Below are positions 13,401 through 27,800 of a DNA stretch of 64,000 nucleotides, one piece after another; positions within the stretch are counted from its first letter, which is position 1, and every line of letters begins with the position of its first letter. The position numbers and the translations under genes are program-made. The notes beneath the pieces are model-generated. The model was not told the DNA's origin and made no database searches. It saw only the letters and a list, made by a program, of their open reading frames with translations. The stretch is from Dromaius novaehollandiae. Lineage: Eukaryota > Chordata > Aves > Casuariiformes > Dromaiidae. The stretch is from assembly GCF_036370855.1 (NCBI RefSeq), contig NC_088117.1:9362001-9426000 (forward strand), read 5' to 3'.

Positions 13401-14929
13401 TAGGTCAGCATACCAGAACCTGCCCCCCAATTACGTGACAGGTCTTGATTCTCAGGTGTAAAATTCACTTAAAACTTACTGGACTCCACACACAAAAGTA
13501 AGATTGACGGCTTCTTTCCATTCCTTAGAGCATTAGGCCACAGCACAAAAAGTTAGGCATACCACTAACATCTCTTCTCAAGTCAGAGTCAGAAAGGGAC
13601 GACAACAGGATACTGCCTTGGTCATAACAGGTCGTATTTTAACACGGATGCATGGAGATAGTCTGGCCTGCACACAGTACACCCAAACTTGCATTAATAT
13701 AGAAAGGTGCTGAATTCTCAAGCAGAAGCATGCTAGACTGGCTCCATGCAAAACAGTGTGCAGAGCAAATGCTGCCAGTCACTTGCTCGAGTCAGATGTG
13801 CTGTACTCTGGAAAGAAAAAAGTGTTTCACAATGACCCAAAGGCATTCCTACTAGAAATAGTTCCACTCTGGTTATGGAAGTGTTATGGTGAGATATTAT
13901 GGCTTTCTTAAAGTCAGTATTATGGCTTTCTTAAAAAATAGTTAGAACAACTCCCCGCCCTGCCCCTTTACTGGTTATGTATTCTACATCAACACAGTGA
14001 ACAGAATCCAGTAGTAACACCGAGAACTAACTGCTTGCCCTTTTTATCTTTGTAGATCTCCAAGAGCTCTATACAAAGAAATTCAAGTGTCATTATCATT
14101 AAGCATTAACTAGATCTTTGACTGAGATTCCACAGTCCTGCTCACTACTCATCACATGGGCTCATCAGGCCCAAACAGACCTCGTAGGCTTTAATCCACA
14201 GCTCATACCACCACTGCAACAAGACAAAGGATTCCAGCTCATGAAGCAGCAGCAAGAACAAAACTCAAGGCACATTTGTATAAACATATAAGCTCTTTTG
14301 TTCCTATAAAAAACAGGCAATAAAATATACAAAATAAGTAGAATTTTCTCCATTCAACCTATGTTCATCTGCCCTCGGTCCTCCCTGAGGCACCAGCAGA
14401 ACATGAGGAAGAATCACTGCTACCATCTTTTCAAAATTCGTTGTTTGCTATCAAATAAATTAGACTTACTAGGACAAAGGGAAAAGGAAGTCTGGCTGGA
14501 TTTTTTTTTTTTTTTTTGCTTTGCTTGGGTTCTTCATAAAAAAAATTGCATCACTATGAAATTAGCATTTGCACAAGGAAACAAGCAGCTATATACCTGC
14601 CAAATTAAATCTTAAAATAATTTTGTACTGTACAAATATACATCATTAAACATTTACAATCTCAACTTCCTAGATGACAAAATTCACTGCCCTTCCAAGC
14701 AATGCAGCTAACCCAACTTTTCTGTTCAAAAGCTCAAAGTTATCAGCCATCAGGTATAAAGTCTCTTTGCAACTAGTGACAGGATGGGAAAAAGATCCAT
14801 CTACTGATTGTAGAAGTGATCAAAATAAGGGTGTTCCAGGTGTATGAAATATCTTAAAATAAAGTCCCTGCTAGACAGAAATTTGGGGATGGATTTTGAG
14901 TATTGAGCCAATACTAAAAGATATTGCCG
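7407..14929. other. Convergent NTNG2/SETX intergenic region and SETX 3' UTR
   Basis: The part next to 14929 is the SETX 3' UTR, read on the minus strand. Minus-strand poly(A) signals that could end it are AATAAA at 12515-12520 and at 12046-12051; the second is followed by a GT-rich run (gggttgtttg). A variant ATTAAA is at 14190-14195. A purine-rich low-complexity stretch lies at about 12150-12226. One exon-like frame on the minus strand near 9.4-9.75 kb is discussed in the findings. I recognise no other gene, RNA or transposon here. Confidence 0.5.
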
Positions 14930-15727
14930 TCAGTGAAAGGTCTTTCTTCGCTTGGCACTGTTTGAGTCTTTGCTCTCTGGTGATTCATCTGATGCTCTCC
15001 TGGTTACAAAACGATAGTCTTTGTCTTTGCTCCACTTACTGCTACTACTTTGACCTCCTCCACCACGGGCTTTTGAATCGTTTTTTGATAAAGCAGCCCT
15101 CGAGTCACCCTCTCGCTGAGCTGCATAAGATGACATGGAAGACGCATCAGATTGTCCCATTGTTTGTTGGGGCTTCTTAGAAGTTTCTGTTTTGGAAATC
15201 TGATCCCTGACAGCTGAGGATACTTCCGGGCCCTGCTGTGATGTTGCTCCCAGATTGCTCTGAGCTGACTGATTGCTGTCTTTTGAGACCTGCTCCTTCC
15301 CTTTTGTCTCTGTTCTACTGGCCAGCCTTGGGTCCCGCGGTTTCTCTCGATCGGCAGACTGTGCTGCAGCCTCCACTGGTGTGGAAACGGGGGCTCTCCT
15401 GGAGTCCGCAGCCTGAGGCCTCTGGGGCTGCTGCAGCCCTCTGCTTCCTTGCGGGGCTGCAGGGATGGCAGCAGCAGAGAGCTCCCGTGGATCGCTGGCC
15501 TCCCTCGGATTTGTGAGCTCACCCCTCCTGCTCCCAGAAGAATGAACCTGCACTGGAGGAGCTTTCTTTGTGTCTGCTTTGGTGGGGGGTTGGCAGGGGG
15601 GGTTCTGTACTGTTGGCTTCAGCTTCAGAATCTTAGCAGCATCCTTCTTGTAGTTCTTGTCTGATGTCTTGATAATGGCACCTCTTCTCTGAGCGTCCTG
15701 AATCAACTCATTCCAGTCTTTATTTTC
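14930..15727 (-). CDS. SETX: SETX last coding exon (24)
   Basis: 798 nt, residues 2568-2832 and the stop. It starts [20 protein letters not shown], the end of the helicase core. A Gln/Pro/Ser-rich low-complexity tail follows, ending in the basic SAKRRKTFH. Acceptor cctttttta-aag. Confidence 0.97.
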   Translation of the reverse strand, partial: ENKDWNELIQDAQRRGAIIKTSDKNYKKDAAKILKLKPTVQNPPCQPPTKADTKKAPPVQVHSSGSRRGELTNPREASDPRELSAAAIPAAPQGSRGLQQPQRPQAADSRRAPVSTPVEAAAQSADREKPRDPRLASRTETKGKEQVSKDSNQSAQSNLGATSQQGPEVSSAVRDQISKTETSKKPQQTMGQSDASSMSSYAAQREGDSRAALSKNDSKARGGGGQSSSSKWSKDKDYRFVTRRASDESPESKDSNSAKRRKTFH

Positions 15728-18700
15728 CTTTAAAAAAGGAAAAGGGGAGAAAAGACATCCCCCATCACACAAAAGAAAAGACTTAGCAAAAGGAAATCAA
15801 CACATACGAAGGTGCTGGAGGATGCACATCCTCTTTTACTCAAGGTACCTGACCCCATTGTCATGGGAATCACTGTTATGATCCTTCTGGAGGGAAAGAA
15901 TTTAAGTTTCACTTGAAAGCAAAACAGCAATAGGCATTCTGGCTGCTGTAACTCAGCCATCAGTGATCTACTATTTAAAATGATAACACTTGTATTTATG
16001 AAGGCTGGAAGAGAAGTCCATAGAATACACAGAATGCAAGTGCAACAGGAATATTGTTTCAATGCCCTCTAGTGGTGTAGCCATCAAACAACCCCCACCC
16101 ACTGACAATTAATATAAATGAAGTACAGTCAGACATTAAGTCTACTCCAGAGCACCCCCTGCCCATTTGGTGGGCCTTTACAGTCCCCCAAATATGTAGT
16201 TCCGTTTCAGAAATGCCCACCTCAGAGTACAGCTATCCTCAGAAACCATGCGACTATAGAGAGTAGTGTCAAATACACAATCTGAAAATCAGAAGAGGGT
16301 GGGTTTTGTTTTTTGTCTTTTTTTTTTTTTTTTTAATCACTTTACTTGCTCAAATATCTTGTGACAACTACAGTAACTGAAGCTGCAACAGTAACGGTCA
16401 AGCAGGAAAGCATCTTTGCCACCATCCTATCTTACCTGTAGACAGGATTTTTACGCTCCCCATCCTCTAATTTAAAAGTACTGTGATATAATTTAATAGC
16501 TAAAAACGTTAAGAGAGCCATTTTAACTTTCCTTCTTGGAAGCAAGGAATACAGACTTTTTTTTAAGCTGTGAGAATCATAGCCAAGCCTTTCATTGCTC
16601 TAACTTAGCAACACACTTAAAAAGGCTCCCTTTTCACATACTGGAGTAGTCTGAGGATGGTTTTCACTTGACCTGACCTTAAAAAAAAGGGTGGATCACA
16701 CAAAGGATCATTAGATGTAACGCTGCACCTACCATGAGTGTTTTTAGTCTTCCGAGAATGAAGAGGCTGAATCTGGCCCGGGTAATTGTAACATTCAGTC
16801 GCTGAAGACTTGCCAGAAACCTAAGCGACAAGACAAAACTAAGTTCCTAAACTGGTTCTTCAGAGACTTTAATATTATAAGAAAAGGACATAACAGTCAG
16901 TTTATCAGTGAAATGAAGATAACACAAGTCGTTAAAAAGACGGCAGTTCATCACGCATTCCCAGATCTCACTACAGTAGCCCTGCCTTATATGCAGGGCT
17001 TTGGGTGAAGTGTTCCTTTCAACACTTGGATTCCTTGCAGGGAACTCCAGCCCTCACCACTGATATTTCCTCTCTTAGTGCAAATCCCCTCTTAACGCTG
17101 ATCACTGCTTCCTTAACTGTTCCTCAAAGCCTTACGCCTTCTGCCTGCACACACTCATGTACAGAAGATATCAAACTCACTTCATCTATCAAGGCTTTAA
17201 GCTTCTTTTTGGACTCGAACTGAAATGGATTGATAAGTGGTATGATTAATGGGAAAACTTTCTACTGGGATACTAAATACTGGACTTGAATACTTTACTT
17301 ATTCTAAGGGTGACCTGCACTAGAATAATACAGCATTTTTGCTTTGTCACGTTTCAAGTTCTGAAAAGCATATTCCTTGCAAAAGAGTTTTCATATTACA
17401 AATATTAGACCACATCTAGACTGTTTCTGTGGGATCAAAAAAACAAGACATTAAAACCTAAACAAACAAATGCTTAATGTACTGCTTAAAGGTTGGTTTC
17501 TGTTACTACTTATTTAACAAAACTCCCAACAAATCTTTGGAGAAAAAAAACTCTGTGAAACCAGTGTCCACCATTTCTTCTCTAATGAAAGTGTTCCCAA
17601 AAAGCAGTGCTTATTCTACCCTATTGAAGTTCGCAAGACAAAAATCAAGTCTCCGTGCAATTTAGTTTGAACAGGTCCAACGACACCTCCTACGGTCGCC
17701 ACAGCACCGAAACCCGCTTTTCAGCGATCTCACCACACCTGTAGTAAAGACTGCAAAAGCCCCAGGACTATCTCGGACAACTCGGGCAATGCAGGAAAAA
17801 AGGTGGAGAGACAAGAAGCTGAGCAGGGGAGTGGATCCAACAGCACAGATGTTATAGTTGTTACTGAAAAAAAGATGAAAGACTACTAAATAGTCCTAAT
17901 AGCTTTTAAAACTGAAGGAAGACAAGATGCATTTTCTCAGGTAAGGGAAAAAATCCTTTAAGTATCATTTCTTGGACAGTTTTCTCCTCCCTTTTCAAGT
18001 TACATTTGGGGTAAGTTTAATGCTGGACTAGCAGTCCTGAAGACTGAAATACTTTGCTCAGCTAGGGAGATCAGAGGTAATGGTGATGCAGAATTTCCCA
18101 TCACACCTTGCCAATGAAGCCTGACCTTGAAACAGACACCCAAGTCATCAGTATGTACAACTTATAAGGTATCACATTGCCAAAGCTTTACAACTTACTA
18201 TGTTGAAGCTTATACAATAAAGTTTTCTTCCAAAAGAACAAATAGAGGTTAAATCACATGCCAGCCAAAAGCACAGGCAGGTTATAGCTGCCTTTGGTTT
18301 CCAAACACAATCAACTAGATTAAAAATTCCCCCAGAGCATCCTTGGTGTTTACTGTAGGATTTCAATTGAAAAATGGTCCTTTCCCTTCCCAAAGTAGCA
18401 CAGATCTGTACAGTTAATAGCCCTCTATCTAGCAGTTAGAAAATGAGTATCGAAGAAACATAAGTTGTGAAATTTTGTGGGTGGAAACAAAGAATTCTGT
18501 TCATGAACAGCCTCCTCAGATTAGCTGAAAAGACGAACTACAGGAAGGCTCGTTTCCAATGCCATTTTTTAAACTAAAACAGTCACTTTTATGATGGAGA
18601 TTATTAATAAAGCAAATCAACCCAATTGTTATAGTGGTTTGGGGGTAAATGGCATGTCTGATACCTAGTCGCTCCTGTTTCAAAAGGGAAAACCTTATAC

Positions 18701-21700
18701 ACAATTCTCAAAATTGTGAGCTAGAGCCAAGAGTTTGTGAACTTCCTTTTTCCTCAAAAGGCAACCACATTGATCTAAGAATGAACCATCCAGCTGGTCC
18801 GAGTTACATTCCTAACAAGACATATAACCATTTAGCAGAGAACGCTATATTAATAGGATAGTGATAGTCACAAAAAAAGGATTTTGTTTTAGAGCAGCAT
18901 TCGCAAAGTGACAATTTACCAAAAAGCTATAAGGAGAATAACTGCTGCAGCACTAACAGAGAGAGCCAAGTTCCCAAGACCAGCCCTGCCAAACAAACAG
19001 TGACGAGCTAAAGCAACCCTGCAAATTCATCAGTACGCATTGCAGAAGAACGCAATATTTAGCATTTCCATGTACCTTTTGTTCAAAGATCTCAAACCAG
19101 TAACGTCAGCTCATGCATTAAGATATTTTTTAGTTTGCTAGCTGCAGTAATTTGTTCTCTAGTAACTTTTTTACTGTTAATATTCAGAATATAATGACTG
19201 TATCTAGAGTGTCAGTATAACCAGGACTTGCAAGTCACTGAAGACAAACATACCCAATTGCTCCTTTAGTGCTGTTCGCCCGGACACACGTCACTATGAT
19301 ACAGTCTTTCTCTCGTCCCTGGAACGCATCCACTGTGTCCACCTCCCCTGAGCTGTTAAAGAAAGAATTAGCAAGTCACTAAACTACGTTAGTTGAATTT
19401 TTAAGCAACACACTGACATAAATGGCCTAAACACTATCCTGAATGATCAGCTGTCAAAACAGTCCAGGGGGTAAGCTTCTGCTTCTGAACATGGAAAGAT
19501 TCAGTGCATGAATCTAAAGCAATATTTGCTTTTCTGAGGCCAGAATCACTGTTGAAAAGCTGTTCAGTTCCAGGTAGCTTGGGAATCACTTTTAAGTTTA
19601 TTTGTAAATCAGCTTTTTTCAGAACAGCAATATAATCAGAGCTTATATACAAGTAATAGCTAAGATCCAAAAGGTCATGCTTGTTTTTAAGAGAAAAGGC
19701 TTGGATGTCCCCCTTTTAAAGATGTAACTAAGTACAGATTTTGGCAGTACAGAAAAGTTTGAGAGGTTTTGCTCCAATTTTAAGCAGATAAATAAAGGAC
19801 TAATATGCAAGAAGAAGTTCTATTTGAAACCTCGGGGGTTTCTTTACCTGTTGTTCTTAAACACTCTGTCTAGTTCTTCTTGAATTTTCTTTTTCTGTGC
19901 ACTGTAAGGGGTAATTACTCCAATGTGACGAAGACCAAGATCCTTCCTTTTTTCTTTAATTGTTTTAATTAATTCCATCACCAGTTTAACTTCCTGGGGA
20001 TTACTAAAAGAGCTGAACAAGGCAGAAAGGAAGAAAAACATTAGAGAAACATGTTTGATAACTTTTTCCAACTCAGCACTTCAGCCCAAGTTGAAGGGGG
20101 ACTGAGAGTCAAAGCCCATGTTTTAAGCTTTTGCAGCCTCTTTCACACAGCTGCTCAAAGTACCGTGAAACAGGCCTTGACAAGGGGTTAGCAACAATGA
20201 AAAATGTTTGTACTGAAAGCCTACACTACAGGTTCCCTTAAAGGCATGAAGGGGAGGACTGAGCCTGCCCTCTTCTGGCATCATCTTAGTATGCAGCTGT
20301 GAAAAGCAAGTCACTAAGAAAGGGGTGGGAGGGAGGATCAGGACTCAAACTGTATTACAGTTAGCACAAGACTGAAGGCATACACTGGCACCTAACGGAT
20401 AGTCAAACCAGGATTAAAACCAGTTACACATCAATAAAAACATTTAACACCTGGTTTCAGTAAAACAGCCTTCCAGAAAATTAAATCAAGTCTAGCTGAA
20501 AATGAAGTTCTGACTATTTGCTGCATACGGAGAAGAATAAAGGAAAAAGGAAGATTCCTCTGCAGGCAATTAATTATTACCATGTCTAAGATTTGACAGA
20601 GCAGAATGCAGGACTTACTCATTGTCTCTCTCCTCGTGACCATCTCCTACATCAAAAATTAGGTAAGGCTGGAATGGCCATTCTGAAGAACATCTATTCT
20701 CTTCTGTTGCTCTGTAAATGACATTGATATCACTAGCTAACCATTAAAAAAAATCCTAAGAACTGACACATGGTTATTAAACACAACCAACTTTCAGGGT
20801 TTTTTTCCCTAGAGTCCCTACTTTTTGCTGTTTGTTATCTGTGTATACTGAGGCAGGCCTGAGATGGAACTCTGTGCAGTAAGGCATCTGTTCAGTCTTA
20901 AAAGTGATACAGGTATTTCATGCATCATAGCCAGGATTAACAGGAGAAGGCATGCAAGTCTTCTCCCGTTAAGCATGTTCCTCCACAACCACAAGAATTT
21001 TTAGATGCAAAAGAACATCCTGATGCAAAAAAGCATTCTTTGAAATAGCCCCTGCTCAGAAAGCAGAACACTGTGCTACTCACTTGTCAGTCTTCAGACT
21101 CCTGCCATAAATGTAATTGGATGGGAAGAGGCAGATGTCAGGGTGCATCCTGTACTGCACAGTCAGCTGCACAACTGGCAGACTTCTCAAAATATTCTGC
21201 TGCACTTGTGCTTCCAGGTGCCTGTGCAGGCGTGCCATCAAGGACTGATCATAGCCGTAGTCCTGAGCTTTCTGCCAGAGGGAAGACACGAGATTTACTT
21301 CTGGGGAATGAAGTCCAAAATCAAAAACAGGAATTCACTTTTTGGACTTAAACTACGCACTATTTTCTTTTAAGATTCTAGATCACTGGTGAAGAGTTTG
21401 ACAGCCTAACTACTTGACTTCAGTTTTCTATCTGTACTTGTTTTATTATTTCGGTAAAGGTCACCTACATACGTCTGAATCTTGCCAGTGCAGTCTTCAG
21501 TAACACACATTTCCTTTCTCTGCGTTGCATCACACTAAATTTTAAAATATATTAACAATAACGGAAAGCAAGATTTTGCGGATAAGATTTCTTTAAACAA
21601 ATGCTCAGCCTCCCCACAATTTGTGCTACCAGATAAGGCAGTCTGTTTTTCCTCCTTTATCAGATGTTTAAAATAGTCCTCCCTACTGATGGATACAAGA

Positions 21701-24700
21701 AATCGCTAATATGTTCATCCTTAAAACACCTTTGCAGGTGAGGAAGTCCCCCCACAAACAAGTAGTCTCCATCTCCATTTCTTAAAGAATGCAACACTGA
21801 CTGAAGCTCACATAACAATACAACAGAGCAGCACGAAAGTTTTGGTGCCACAGCTTTTCTTACTAGTGCATGAAATTACTTTCGAGCTACATCAGGTATT
21901 TCTATAGAAGCTACACTCACACACCTAAAGGCAATATTGACATGGTCTCAGCACAGCAGTGACCAAACAGTTTGAACGCTTACCTGCGATTTTACAGTAG
22001 GAGGGAGCTGCCTGGGATCTCCAACAAGGATGAGTTTATTACAGCGATGAATCAGCGGAATGAGTGTTTCAACCTCACAGGACTGTCCTGCCTTTTGTAT
22101 ATGCAAACAGGACAAAAAGTAGAAGTTGTAAGCCAAGGGATGGAGAGAATTATGTTACATTTTCCACAACACAGCCAGAATAACTGACCTCCTTTTTAAG
22201 GCTTCTAAAGAAAGAGGGAGAAAAAAAGAAGGATTTTTTCCTAATGAAAACTCCAAACAGATTTTTCAGTTAAGTGATATGCAAAGCTCTCCAAACAGAT
22301 ACAAACGTAACTCAACCATTTGGAAATCTCTGTTATTACACAGCCACAATTTAGCCATAGTTTTTAAGTAAAGATATTTCCCATTAAAGCAAGATCCAAG
22401 CAAACAAAAAAACAAAACACCACACCACAAAATCAAAACTATTACAAGTTATTTGCATTGCTCATGGATCTACATGGTAGGACAGGCTGGTTCTCAGTTA
22501 AAACATGGGGATGGGGGTCAACCCACAACATATTACAACAGCAGCTTAACAGCCACAAGTAGCCTAAGCAAAGAACAAAGTAGACATTAGGTGTGGAACA
22601 TGCTTTAGTTCTACATAGCTTTACTGACCTCATCTACAATGACGCAGCTGAACGGATCAAGTCCTTGCCGCCAAAAAGCGGATTCCAGCAGAGTCCCTCC
22701 ACTTGTGCTCAGTGTGCAGCAAATGATGTCAGACTCCAAGATGATTTCTGCCTGCACTCTCTGGGAGCACCCCCGAACCTTCAAGTACAACAAGACACTG
22801 TGACTCCTCTTCTCTTTTAGCTTTCTTGAACCACCTGCTTTGTTCTTATAGCAATTTCTAACTGCCTGAACAATTCCAGCCGCCAAACACATCACATGTA
22901 ATATGCCATCCCAATGAAACTACCTCCGTTATTACAAATGCAAGTTACAAGTTTGCTTGACTGAAGTGTTACTCTCACCTGAATTCACAGATCAATGCTG
23001 CCTAGGTGGCAAACTAGTAAGTAGTATTCCTTCATCTCTACAGTTATGCAATCTAAACATAGTAACTGCGAGCAACATTTAGTTTGCCATCACACTCAAT
23101 TAACTCCAAGTCTGTGTGACCATGACAGTCAGCCTGTATCTGTTGAATATCAGCCTTTCATTATCTTTTGTACATCTGTGCTACTTGGCTTTAACTTCTG
23201 GGTTTTTTGCTGTCAGTTCTTATGTCCGCTCTCAAATCTATCTCTTCCCCCACACAAAAGAAATCCTCCAGCTAGTGCTTTCCTTAAAAACATTTCAACG
23301 GGTCTTGACTCCAGTAGGATAGCACAGGGCATAAAAGTGGTGATGAAGATGAGTCCTAGAACATGAGGACAAGGTGCATGTTTCTATTAACTTCTTTGCC
23401 AAATACATTATGTTTTGTTTTACATTCACCCTCATCTGCCAAAGTTAATTTCCTCATCCACTTCTTTTGCAATATCCAGCCAGCAGACTACACCTGGATT
23501 TCACACCAGACTGTCCTTTACTCACTCAGCTTATGTCCTCTATCTATTTACTTACTACTTTATTTATAAATACTCCTAGCCACATCAAATCCAAACCTCC
23601 ACTACTCTTTAAAGGATACCAAGTAGATAAATACATTAGCTGAGGTTTATTAAAAACTGCCCTGAGGATAAATTCCTACCTCCTTTAGTTGAGAAGCAAG
23701 CTGTTGTCTCTCCTTTGAAAGTCTGCCAATTTCATCATCTAACATTTGATTCTGGGGGGAAAAAATAAAATAAAAAGAAACTGCATATTTACACCAGGAA
23801 TAATTAACACCACACATTTCCTAGAGACCTTTTTTCTCCCATACCCTCAGAGGTTTCCTAAACTTCTAAACTTGTGCAGACGGTCTTATAATATCAAATG
23901 TGTCAAAAAACCATGTTGATCACCGTTTCTTATAAAAGTTGTCAACATATCTAGCATTGTGAGCCACAGAGTTTAAATTTGTACTCTTCTGTGCAACTGG
24001 ATACATTTTTTTATCACGAACAACCTATAACTTGAGCGCAAGTGCCAATTTCTTATGCAGCTGGAAAATTTCAAATGCAACAAATAGATCCCAAAATCTC
24101 AGACTGCAAAAATACCTGCTTATTTTCAGACAAATAAAAGCAGAGCTTTGAAGTATACAATGAAATGAAATCATGAAGTTTTATAAGCAAGGTTACACTG
24201 AATTCTAACTGATGATAGAACTAAATGAAGGCCACTGAACACTAGAGCAGAAGGTGCCATGGTTGAGCAGCTGAACACACAAACATAAAGGGATGAGAAA
24301 ATTCCTGATGTAAAGTACCTCAATTCATGGTGCTAACCAGCACTTCCATCAGTTGGAAAAGCAGATGAAAAGACACTGTTTCTGCTCAGACATGGCTTTT
24401 TATAAAGAGTTCTTTGCTCTTTGGATTCAGCTATGAATACAAAACCACAAACAGATTAAAAATACTATCATCTTACTATCTCCCTCTTCTCACATCTATG
24501 CATGGCACGTTCACGAGACAGCATGTCCAGTTTTTGATCTAGAGCTTCTTTTCTCTTCTGAATACTCTGGTCATGGTTAGGTAGCCTTCGTTCTACAATA
24601 AAGAAAAACATACAGGAGAAATAAAAACTGTATTACAATATCTCTTCCCCCTCAGTCAAACATCTTAAATGATTAAGACCAAAGGACAAACTTTTTTTTT

Positions 24701-24743
24701 GTTTTTGTTTTTGTTTTTGTTTTTGTTTTTGTTTTTGTTTTTG

Positions 24744-24803
<60 letters not shown>

Positions 24804-27800
24804 CTCCTTTTTTCCTCTGAGGTCTTTTATCTTGGTCAATAAAAATGAAGATAACACACTTTTGGTTCCAAATCCAGCTCTGAAATACTGCAAGGCCTAG
24901 TTTTTAAAGAAGTAATTCCGCATTATTTAAATGCAATGGCTTTAACGTGTATTTATTGTTACTTAAAAAAAAATATATACAAGAAACAGTCTTGCTTTTT
25001 TTGTTTTCATCTAGATTTTTAAATGTAAGCTGACACTCTCCCATTAAGACTGACAGAAACAATGCTTATAAAGCACTGGACAAAGGACAAGAAGGTGATC
25101 AGGAGTAGTCAGCATAGATTCACAAAGGGGAACTCATGCTTAACCAACCTGACAGCCTTCTACAATGAAATAAGTGGCTTAGTAGATGAGGGGAGAGCAG
25201 CAGACACTGCCTACCTTGATTTCAGTAAGGCTTTCGACACCTTCTCCCATAACATCCTCATAGACAAGCTGATGAAGTACAGACTAGATGAGCAGTGAAG
25301 TGGACTGAAAACCAGCTGAACGGCCAAGCCCAGAGGGTTGTGGCACGAACTCTATTTGGAGGCCAGTAACTTAGCAGTGTACCCCATAGATCAATACTGT
25401 TCAGCTTCTTCATTAATGACCTGGATGATGGGGTAGAGTGCACCCTCAAGCAAGTTTGCTGATGATACAAAACTGGGAGGAGTGGCTGATACAGAGGGCT
25501 GTGCTGCCATTCAGAGAGACCTCAAAAGGCTGGAGAAATGAGAGGAATCTCATGCAGTTCAATAAAGGGAAGTGCAAAGTCCTTCCCCTGGGGAGGAATA
25601 CCCCATGCACCATTACATGCTGAGGACCAACCTGCTGGAAAACACCTCTGCAGAGAAGGACACCTAGGGGGGCCTGGTGGACAAGCTGGACATGAGCCAG
25701 CAACATGCTCTTGCAGCACAGAAGGCCAATGATGTCTTGGGCTACATCAGGAATAGCACTGCCAGCAGGTCAAGGGCGGTGATCCTTCCCTTCTTCTCAG
25801 CTCTGGCGAGGCCACATCTGGAGTGCTGTGTTCAGTTCTGGGCTCCACAGTACAAAAGCAGTACAGAGCTACTGGATGAGTCCAGCAAAAGGCTAAGATG
25901 ACTAAAGGACTGGAACATCTCCCATGGGAGGAAAGGCTGAGAGAGCTGGGATTGTTTAGCCGAGAGAAGAGAAGGCTCAGGGGGTATCTATCTTAATGTG
26001 TACAAATATCTGAAGGAAGGGTATAAACAAGGTGGAGCCAGACTCTCTTCAGTGGTGCCCAGTGACAGAATGAGAGGCAATGGGCACAAACTGAAACACG
26101 GGGAGTTCCATCTGAACGTAAGAAAAAACTTTTTTTATTGTGAGGGTGGCTGGACACTGGAACAGGTTGCTCAGACAGGTTGCGGAGCCTCCATCCCTGG
26201 AGATATTCGAAAGCCATCTGGACATGGTCCTGGGCAACCTGCTCTACGTGACCCCACTTAAGCAGGGCAGTTGGGCTAGTCTCCAGAGGTCCCTTCCAAG
26301 CGCAACCATTTTGTGATTCTGTGAAAGCACTGTGGCATAATGTGTGACATTGTACAAAAATCCTTTGCCTGATCTTCCCTTTTTTTGAGCATACAGTAGT
26401 CCCAAGTGTATATCATCATCAACCTCCTAAAGAAAATTTTTTAAAAAGTCTGATTTCCGTATTACTTACTCATTCTATGTTCAACTTGCTTATCCAAGCT
26501 AAATCCACGTACTTCACAGCTGATCGATTTTTCTGCACCCAGTCGCACTAATCTGATATCACCACAGTTTCCTGTTCATGAAAAATAACATTGTCAAAAT
26601 CCTTTTAGATTGCTCCAATCACCTCTTCATTTTGGTTTCAGAGAAGAAATATATATATTTTTTAATTATTAATATCAAGCAAAGCTTTTAACCTTTTTTG
26701 CTCTTACAGGGACTACAATAATTTATTTGTACTTATACAGATGTAGCTACAGAAAAATTCAGTAATACGATTCTCAAAGATGTTAACTATTACCACCACT
26801 AAAGCATAAGTATGCTACCTTGAATTAGTGGAACCAGCTCTCAGACTTCTTCATCTAAAACTTACAAAATTCCTATATTCAAAAACTCTGGAAGACCACC
26901 AACAGTAATGCAGCTGGTAAATCAATATGGAGTTAACATCTGGTTACGAAACAGTTCTTTGCAGAGTTCTTTACAGACTCAGTGCACTGTTTAGAACTTC
27001 ATATTAATCAGAGACAGGAGGAGAAAAAAGTGAATGGCTCTGACACTGGAAAATTTTTAGCACTCCGTTTAATACGATCCATGAAGTCCAATTTAATTCA
27101 ATACAGAGATAACCCTCTATCCAAACCTTTAAGGGGTACTTAAATAGTGGTGAACAGATATTAACACTAAGGAGAAAGGGTCAATGTCTACATAAACACA
27201 ATGTGTAGTTTATTTGTAAAGATGAAATATGCTTTTTAGAAAAACAACAGCATGAGGATGCACCAATCACATTCAGCAAGAGAAAACCTTTTGTTTAGAG
27301 TAACACATAAGTGTCATACCTAATAAGCTGTTCCAGTTTCTCCTCCAGGATTTATCTATTTAACACAGGAAAAAAAAATTTCAAGTAAACCATACCCAAA
27401 GGATCCTGTCTGTTTTGGCATTTTTCCTTAAATTCAACGATGATCTTTTTCATGAGTTCATCAACAGCAGCATTGGATGGTGCACAAACTAGAAAACGGT
27501 TTGGCTTGATCTTGGAATTTGGTTTTTGAGTTCTTTTCTCATTCCTAGTGTTCTGTAGATTAATTAACAATAAATCAAAACAGGCTCTTTAGATTGTTTT
27601 TATTTGTATTTTAAAAGCTGGACTGTACACTCAATGAAGATTGTTGTACCTGAATGTCTCTTAAGGTACAGTATGCCTTACACTGAGTAACAGACAAGTC
27701 AAATGTATGAATGCTACTTTCACAAATTCCCTTCAACAACAATGATGTACCTGATGGATCCCTCAGATGCTAATGTGGAAAAATCAGATGGGATAGGTCA

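Noticed and set aside
26405-26425. TGATGATGA on the minus strand as a C box of an intronic C/D snoRNA.
   Set aside because: No terminal stem or properly spaced D box could be identified around it.
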